Below, one piece after another: positions 8,001 through 11,627 of a stretch of DNA of 11,627 nucleotides (positions are counted from its first letter, which is position 1; each line of letters starts with the position of its first letter). Location: positions 1-11,627 of the forward strand of contig DHLV01000159.1 of the NCBI GenBank assembly GCA_002405445.1. Direction: 5' to 3'. The notes beneath the pieces are model-generated. The model ran no database searches. It was not told the origin of the DNA and saw only the letters and a list, made by a program, of their open reading frames with translations. This DNA comes from Flammeovirgaceae bacterium UBA4659 (GTDB lineage: Bacteria > Bacteroidota > Bacteroidia > Cytophagales > Cyclobacteriaceae). The position numbers were made by a program, and so were the translations under genes.

Positions 8001-8242
8001 ACGAACAACTGCTGGCCGGGGTTCATTCTACTACAGAGGGAATCACCCGAAATGCTGAAGGCATCACCAAATCAACAAAAGACCACGCCATCCACGCATA
8101 TCCAACCAAGCTGACAAGCATGACCAACATCTTGTGCGGATATGCAAAACGCAACATGACAAAGGACGAGTGGGAGCTTTTTGTAGCTGACGACTTGAAC
8201 CGCGAAAAAACCTGCGCAGATTACCCACTCGAGAACAAGTAA
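5021..8242 (+). CDS. nSTAND1-type NTPase with TM helix, coiled coil and WD40 propeller
   Basis: A 1073-residue multidomain signalling ATPase. The family's leading motif NPFPGLRPF (21-29) and FFGRE (37-41) precede Walker A GPSGSGKSS (61-69, Lys67) and Walker B YLVLVDQFEELF (158-169, Asp163, Glu166/167). Other nSTAND1 hallmarks are ITMRSDF (205-211), DNPDQLPILQHAL (269-281), ISHESLMRIW (401-410) and LWRPPDLQLALNW (444-456). One hydrophobic helix spans ~508-532. An Ala/Lys/Glu-rich coiled coil covers ~535-645. WD40-like blades begin near 706, 768, 815, 855, 900, 936 and 983, about seven in all. The C-terminus carries a CxxAxRNxTxxEW-type motif (Cys1039) and a later Cys1064 seen in related WD40 STANDs. 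STAND proteins are oligomerising switches in which the repeat domain senses and the NTPase transmits. Basic residues before the helix suggest the NTPase is cytoplasmic and the propeller periplasmic. The stop codon lies 4 bases before the barrel gene. Confidence 0.92.
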   Translation: MNQVTTDEMEAGGSPTGSIPNPFPGLRPFKIEESHLFFGREGQSDEVLLKLSKSRFVGVIGPSGSGKSSFIYCGVLPILYGGFLTDASPNWEVIVTRPGSAPIDNLSEALLKTSKDYTLADTEDKKIKRTIVSTLLRSSSLGLVEAIQQSRRSADINYLVLVDQFEELFRFKDSTDPNSVNEALAFINLLMEAVSYEDAPIYIAITMRSDFIGECAQFPELTRKINDSHYLIPQMTREQKRGAIEGPVAVGQATISPRLVQQLLNDLGDNPDQLPILQHALMRTWSYWAKYKDYEGEAIDLKHYEAIGTMAEALSMHANEAYDELDEDQQRICETLFKAITEKRGENFGIRRPTRLNEIASICDASESDVIAVIDKFREPGRSLLTPSAGTPLSSRSMIDISHESLMRIWVRLKNWVDGEADAVQMYLRLAEAASMYQVGKAGLWRPPDLQLALNWQAKHKPTLVWGQRYNPAFERTIIFLEYSKKEFDTEQRIKELEQKRKLQTARVTAIVFGILAILALLALVYAFIQAGIATEKEKLATEQGELAKKNAKTATENAAAAKLAQERAEEAAETAKREKEAAEAARKDAEEKKIRAEKAEAEAKIQRAKADASAIAAKKSAAEAQEQRNEAVKAKNDAERRRYLSIAKSMALKSKEVNDPAVQALLAQQAYNFNKKYDGYPYDNDIYNGLYAALTKQENPLTMSLEGHIKAARAVVTNVRTNMIYSGGSDGKVFQWKHAKDGLWKGSLLSEFATLQGTEMIPQYQIYSMDVSPDGNLLAIGGLYPTDRDANYALLIDVSKGSAEPKKIPGFVSDIENIAFTPDGKGFFARSNSGHSIMYSDLSTAREVVYSKEKITAIDLSNDGNKIAGVSEDGNLIVWDVKRNFAANSIKILSGTENDILALAFNPAGTEVVVGDQNGIIRIISLGLGSARRVLTGHTAMIEQIKFSHSGDFMATASKDKTVRLWNLKMLKEQPQVLSNNDWVWSMAFSPDDEQLLAGVHSTTEGITRNAEGITKSTKDHAIHAYPTKLTSMTNILCGYAKRNMTKDEWELFVADDLNREKTCADYPLENK

Positions 8243-8246
8243 TGGT

Positions 8247-9347
8247 ATGAAGAGAATTTTATTTTTTGCTTTGATTTTAGCCTTGGCCCTCGAGGGGCTG
8301 GCGCAGAACTGTGCACAAACACTGCGCCTCGCACGAAGCACCTACGACCAGGGCAGGTTACATGAATTGGCACCGCTCATAGGGCCATGTCTCAAACTAG
8401 GTAACAGTGGTTTTTCTAAACAGGAACGCGTTGAGGCGTACAAACTGCTCACGTTAAGTTATATCTATTTGGAAGAACCGGAAAAAGCAGACAGTGCCAT
8501 GATCTCGCTGTTGGAAACTGATCACTTTTTTGAACCCAACCAGGCGCTTGACCCCGAAGAGTTCATCGGCCTTTACAGAACATTTCGTACCAAACCGATT
8601 TTCAGCTGGGGCATCAAAGGTGGATTAAACATGAGCCTGCCCAACGTTACCTCAAATTACTACATCGCGAACAACGCAAAAGGCAACGGCCAAACCACCG
8701 GCAAAATAGGCATACAGGTAGGATTGGTGTTTGAGAAACAACTCTTTCAGCGATGGAAACGGCAGCAGTGGCAGCGTTTTACGCTGGCTCCGGAGTTGCT
8801 GCTGGTGCAGCGGGCAATTGATTATTCAAACACGCTTTTCCTCAACTACCAGAGTGGCTCTGACCCACAGACGACCACCAACCTGGTATATTCCGAATCG
8901 CAAAGCATGATCGATTTAAACGTCATGCTGCGATACCGGTTAAGACCCAAATCAAAGTTTGACCCCTGGGTAAGCCTCGGGCCTTCAGTCACCTATTTTC
9001 TCTCTTCAGCTGTGCCTGCAAACACCACACGCGGCACCACCGGCAACGTGGTAAGTGGTACCGATGTTGATATCACCAGTTCGTATAAAACCCTCACCTA
9101 CTCTGCCACATTGGGCGTTGGGGCCAGGTATAAGGTCGGTTCACTATATGTCACCCTCGAAACCAGATACCAATATGGGCTCGTCAACGTGGTGAACGAA
9201 TCCAAGCGATATAACTCACAACTGGCGCTGGACTATGGCGGGGTATTAAATGATTACACGGTGAGCAGTGTTCAACTGTTGGTGGGCGTAAGTGTGCCGG
9301 TTTTCAAACCACAAAAACTCAAAAAGAAAAAGAAGTCTTTGAAATAA
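8247..9347 (+). CDS. PorT-like outer-membrane beta-barrel protein with helical N-terminal domain
   Basis: A 366-residue exported protein. A signal peptide spans ~1-19 (MKR, hydrophobic core, then a GLA-QN junction). Residues ~22-116 form a short TPR-like helical domain, with KLLTLSYIYLEEPEKADSAM near 66-85 and a LDPEEFIGLYRTFRTKP segment near 101-117. This domain commonly precedes barrels in Bacteroidota. From ~119 to 353, alternating amphipathic strands (WGIKGGLNMSLP, LNVMLRYRLRP, WVSLGPSVTYFL, VGARYKVGSLYVTLETRYQYG) fit an outer-membrane barrel of the PorT/OMP_b-brl type. The C-terminus is an unusual lysine run (357-366). The ATG lies 4 bases after the NTPase stop. An earlier ATG overlapping that stop, at 8242, terminates after two codons, so 8247 is the start. 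Its role is probably a surface receptor, anchor or pore for the STAND protein; substrate and partner are unknown. Confidence 0.85.
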   Translation: MKRILFFALILALALEGLAQNCAQTLRLARSTYDQGRLHELAPLIGPCLKLGNSGFSKQERVEAYKLLTLSYIYLEEPEKADSAMISLLETDHFFEPNQALDPEEFIGLYRTFRTKPIFSWGIKGGLNMSLPNVTSNYYIANNAKGNGQTTGKIGIQVGLVFEKQLFQRWKRQQWQRFTLAPELLLVQRAIDYSNTLFLNYQSGSDPQTTTNLVYSESQSMIDLNVMLRYRLRPKSKFDPWVSLGPSVTYFLSSAVPANTTRGTTGNVVSGTDVDITSSYKTLTYSATLGVGARYKVGSLYVTLETRYQYGLVNVVNESKRYNSQLALDYGGVLNDYTVSSVQLLVGVSVPVFKPQKLKKKKKSLK

Positions 9348-10604
9348 ATGAACATGACGAAGTTTATTCACAACACGCCCATCGCAAAACTCTGTGCACT
9401 CTGCTTTGCGCTGACGATCGGTTGCACCCAGGAAAGTGCCGTGGACCCGGCAAAGTCAAGCACTTTCATCAGGTATTTTAATGGGGCATTTGCCGATGAA
9501 GCCCAAGCATTGTTGGAGACTCCGGATAATGGCCTTCTGATATTGGCTAACATCAATTTTGAAGGGATAAAAAGGGCTACGTTGATCAAGACAGATGAAT
9601 TCGGCATCATGCAGTGGCAGAGGTTTTTTCCGGCAATTGACCAGAATGACCCTCCTTCTTATGCCTGCTACGGCATCACGCTGATGCCCGGTGGAGGCTT
9701 TGCCATGGTGGGCGAAAACATCACCACCGGCAGTTTGCTCATCATCACCACTGACGCTGACGGCAATACCCCTGTTGTCAATACAGTTGCTTCCGCTCCC
9801 GGCAGAAAGGGCGTGGCGGTGGCCGTTAATTCTGCCGGCAATCTGTTTGTGGTGGCAATCAACCCCGTGGCGGCCTCGCAAAATATTTTCCTCTCCGAAT
9901 TTGCCAAAACCAATACAGCAGGCCCAAATTGGACCAGAAGCTATGGCGCTGGTGCGCTTACCTCTGATGACACCGGTTTGCCCAACAAATTGTTTGTAGA
10001 TGCCGCAAACAACTGTTACTGGGGTGGCACAGTGCTCAAGGGCTCACCATCAAACCCGGGCATGCGGTTCATGAAGGCTCCGCCCAATGAGCCGAGTGTA
10101 TTGTTTGACCTGACGATGGGGCGCCCATCCGCGCTAGAAGTGGCCGGTGATATGATTCGCTATGGCAACACTTTCGCATTCATCGGCACAAATCAATCAG
10201 CTACACGAGATACTGTTGTTGTGCGCAGGATGACCGAAGGAGGCACGCAGGTTTTTTCTACCGGTTACCTCATTGACAGCCAACAACAACTGACCGGTGA
10301 AGTCACCGGCAATAGCTTGGCAGTAGCCCGCGATGGAGGCCTGGTATTGTTGAGTACCGTGGGCATCGGGCCGCCCGGGCAACCCAGTACCAATTTTGAC
10401 TATTGTTTGGTCAAAATCGATGGCCTGGGCAGCCCTAACCCCGTTTGGACGCGCATCATTGGCGGGCGGTTTAACGAGCGCGGCAAGAACATCATCACCA
10501 CAAGTGACGGTGGCCATGTGGTGCTTGGCACTACCAGCCTGGCCAACGTGAATACAATTTTATTGATGAAAGTTGACAAAGACGGTAACATTCCGGGGTT
10601 TTAA
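9348..10604 (+). CDS. Lipoprotein with repeated DGG / KxDxxGN motifs (probable beta-propeller)
   Basis: A 418-residue envelope lipoprotein. The N-terminus has basic residues, a hydrophobic segment (12-25) and a lipobox-like LTIGC with the acylated cysteine predicted at 26. The mature part has repeated units in which a D/G-rich turn and hydrophobic strands lead into an acidic turn: near 57-88 (TPDNGLLILAN, then LIKTDEFG), 110-139 (LMPGGGFAMVGE, then TDADGN), 324-361 (AVARDGGLVLLS, then LVKIDGLG) and 381-414 (IITTSDGGHVVLG, then LMKVDKDGN). This pattern is common in Bacteroidota propeller-like surface proteins. Enzymatic function is not indicated. ATG 9348 directly abuts the TAA of the barrel gene (9345-9347), a strong sign of translational coupling; a second ATG two codons later would change little. 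Whether it faces the periplasm or the cell exterior cannot be told; residues after the cysteine (TQES) do not clearly match the known surface-export signals. Confidence 0.82.
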   Translation: MNMTKFIHNTPIAKLCALCFALTIGCTQESAVDPAKSSTFIRYFNGAFADEAQALLETPDNGLLILANINFEGIKRATLIKTDEFGIMQWQRFFPAIDQNDPPSYACYGITLMPGGGFAMVGENITTGSLLIITTDADGNTPVVNTVASAPGRKGVAVAVNSAGNLFVVAINPVAASQNIFLSEFAKTNTAGPNWTRSYGAGALTSDDTGLPNKLFVDAANNCYWGGTVLKGSPSNPGMRFMKAPPNEPSVLFDLTMGRPSALEVAGDMIRYGNTFAFIGTNQSATRDTVVVRRMTEGGTQVFSTGYLIDSQQQLTGEVTGNSLAVARDGGLVLLSTVGIGPPGQPSTNFDYCLVKIDGLGSPNPVWTRIIGGRFNERGKNIITTSDGGHVVLGTTSLANVNTILLMKVDKDGNIPGF

Positions 10605-10634
10605 AGTATACAAGCACGTAATCAATTAGGGCTT

Positions 10635-11627
10635 ATGAAAAGATTTTTACTCTACAGCTTCGCATCTCTGGCATCCATTCTCTTACTCTCAAACGCCAGC
10701 TACGGGCAAACAATCACAACAGGGGGCGGGCCGTTAACAGCTCTTACTACCACTTATGGAACTGCATCATCCAATACAACATTTACCGCAGAAGGGGCAT
10801 CTTTAACAGCAAATATCGTAATTACCGCTCCTGCCGGATTTGAGGTTTCGGTCTCTTCGGGAAGTGGATTTTCGTCTTCTATCAGTTTAACTCCTAGCGC
10901 AGGAACTGTTTCGACCACCACTATTTATGTTCGATTAGCTGGAAATACCAACCAAGGTTCGTACAGCGGAAATGTTGTGCTGACATCAACTGGTGCAACA
11001 ACCCAAAATGTTGCCACGGTAGCGAGCACGGTGAATAGGAAAGCCCTGACAATGACTGGTCTAACTGTTCCAGCCAGTAAAATCTATAATGGTAACGATT
11101 TGGCAGTTGTTAGCGGAACTCCTACTCTTCAAACTGCCATTGGCATCGGCACCGGTACTCCCTCGGACGGCAAGCCTTACGAAGCGACAGTAAGCATTAC
11201 GGGGACACCGGTCGGAACTTATAACTCCAAAGACGTAGGAGCAGGAACATCCGTGACCTTCTCAGGCTTGAGTTTAACTGGTACCGGAAGTGGTAACTAT
11301 ACGCTTACGATTCAGAGTCCTGCCAGTGCAACAATTACTGCGAAAGCCCTCACCATCACCGGGGCTACTGTAGCCAATAAAGAATACGATGGAACCGCAA
11401 CCGCCACATTAGGAGGATCACCTGCATTGAGTGGTGTGTTGGCAGGAGATGCAGCAAACGTTACATTAAATTCAGGTTCAGCTTCTGGCTCTTTTGCCAA
11501 TGCAAATGTTGGCACCGCCAAACCAGTAACCACCACGGGATACTCCATTTCTGGAACTGCATCGGGGAACTATTCTTTAACGCAGCCAACGTTAGCGGCA
11601 GACATCACTGCAAAGCCATTAACCATT
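10635..11627 (+). CDS. Secreted YDG-repeat surface protein, N-terminal part (runs off the window)
   Basis: An open frame of 331 codons with no stop before the window end. The signal peptide is clear: MKR, hydrophobic core to ~20, and an ASYG-Q junction near 24-25. Residues ~26-133 form a beta-rich Thr/Ser/Gly module seen in Bacteroidota surface proteins, with TTTYGTASSNTTFTAEG, ITAPAGFEVSVSSGSGFSSS and TTIYVRLAGNTNQGSYSGN segments. YDG-type repeats follow from ~135; each opens with [R/A]KALT[M/I], passes IYNG or EYDG, and closes with GSGNYTLT or ASGNYSLT. Such proteins are usually very long, repetitive, adhesin-like and often type IX-secreted, but the C-terminal sorting domain would lie beyond the window. 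The gene starts 30 bases after the lipoprotein stop; TTAGGG at 10626-10631 is a weak ribosome-binding candidate. It may share the transcript or be an unrelated adhesin. Confidence 0.85.
   Translation, partial: MKRFLLYSFASLASILLLSNASYGQTITTGGGPLTALTTTYGTASSNTTFTAEGASLTANIVITAPAGFEVSVSSGSGFSSSISLTPSAGTVSTTTIYVRLAGNTNQGSYSGNVVLTSTGATTQNVATVASTVNRKALTMTGLTVPASKIYNGNDLAVVSGTPTLQTAIGIGTGTPSDGKPYEATVSITGTPVGTYNSKDVGAGTSVTFSGLSLTGTGSGNYTLTIQSPASATITAKALTITGATVANKEYDGTATATLGGSPALSGVLAGDAANVTLNSGSASGSFANANVGTAKPVTTTGYSISGTASGNYSLTQPTLAADITAKPLTI
11037..11627 (+). repeat. Tandem YDG-domain repeats within the surface protein
   Basis: Repeat starts align at 11037 (residue 135, RKALTM), 11340 (residue 236, AKALTI) and 11610 (residue 326, AKPLTI). 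This gives one unit of 101 residues, one of 90, and the beginning of a third cut by the window end. The units share the opening motif, the YNG/YDG turn about 16 residues in, and a closing SGNY(T/S)LT motif. DNA similarity is concentrated at the unit junctions (GAAAGCCCTSAC) and is weaker inside units, so this is an old domain duplication and not a recent DNA-level tandem repeat. Confidence 0.8.

Noticed and set aside
8242..8250. ATG overlapping the NTPase stop codon as the start of the barrel gene
   Set aside because: That frame reads ATG GTA TGA and stops at once; the ATG at 8247 opens a frame with a proper signal peptide.
11037..11627. Recent DNA tandem repeat or CRISPR-like array
   Set aside because: Similarity is at the protein-domain level with units of unequal length (101 and 90 residues) and diverged DNA; there are no short identical repeats with unique spacers.

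Overview
The window looks like a piece of a Bacteroidota chromosome, most likely a Cytophagales-type gliding or environmental bacterium. The evidence is protein style: a PorT-like outer-membrane barrel with a short helical N-terminal domain, a lipoprotein with repeated DGG/KxDxxGN motifs, and a YDG-repeat surface protein. Start sites also lack strong Shine-Dalgarno sequences. Order-level placement is inference; no marker gene is present. All supported genes lie on the + strand, and I see no tRNA, rRNA, CRISPR array or insertion sequence.

Layout. Positions 1-249 hold a possible tail of an upstream gene followed by an AT-rich leader. A 1055-residue protein follows (250-3417): a 12-helix membrane domain of ADP/ATP-translocase (Npt/Tlc) or MFS type, fused to HEAT-like helical repeats and a degenerate cyclic-nucleotide-binding-like domain. 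A 116-base gap contains a clear hairpin. Next come a protein of three consecutive TIR/TIR-like modules (3534-4955) and a 1073-residue nSTAND1-type NTPase (5021-8242), which carries one transmembrane helix, a long Ala/Lys/Glu coiled coil and a WD40 propeller. A PorT-like outer-membrane barrel follows after 4 bases (8247-9347), and a lipoprotein begins immediately at its stop codon (9348-10604). The last gene (from 10635) encodes a secreted YDG-repeat protein that runs off the right edge.

How the genes may work together. The close packing of the NTPase, barrel and lipoprotein genes points to one transcript with translational coupling. The TIR gene just upstream and the membrane-HEAT gene before it may belong to the same unit. 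The products would sit in successive layers: TIR modules and STAND NTPase in the cytoplasm, a helix through the inner membrane, a coiled coil and propeller possibly in the periplasm, a barrel in the outer membrane, and a lipoprotein on a membrane surface. I infer an envelope-spanning sensing or conflict (defence-like) system. The individual domains are recognised families; the assembly and its function are not demonstrated here.
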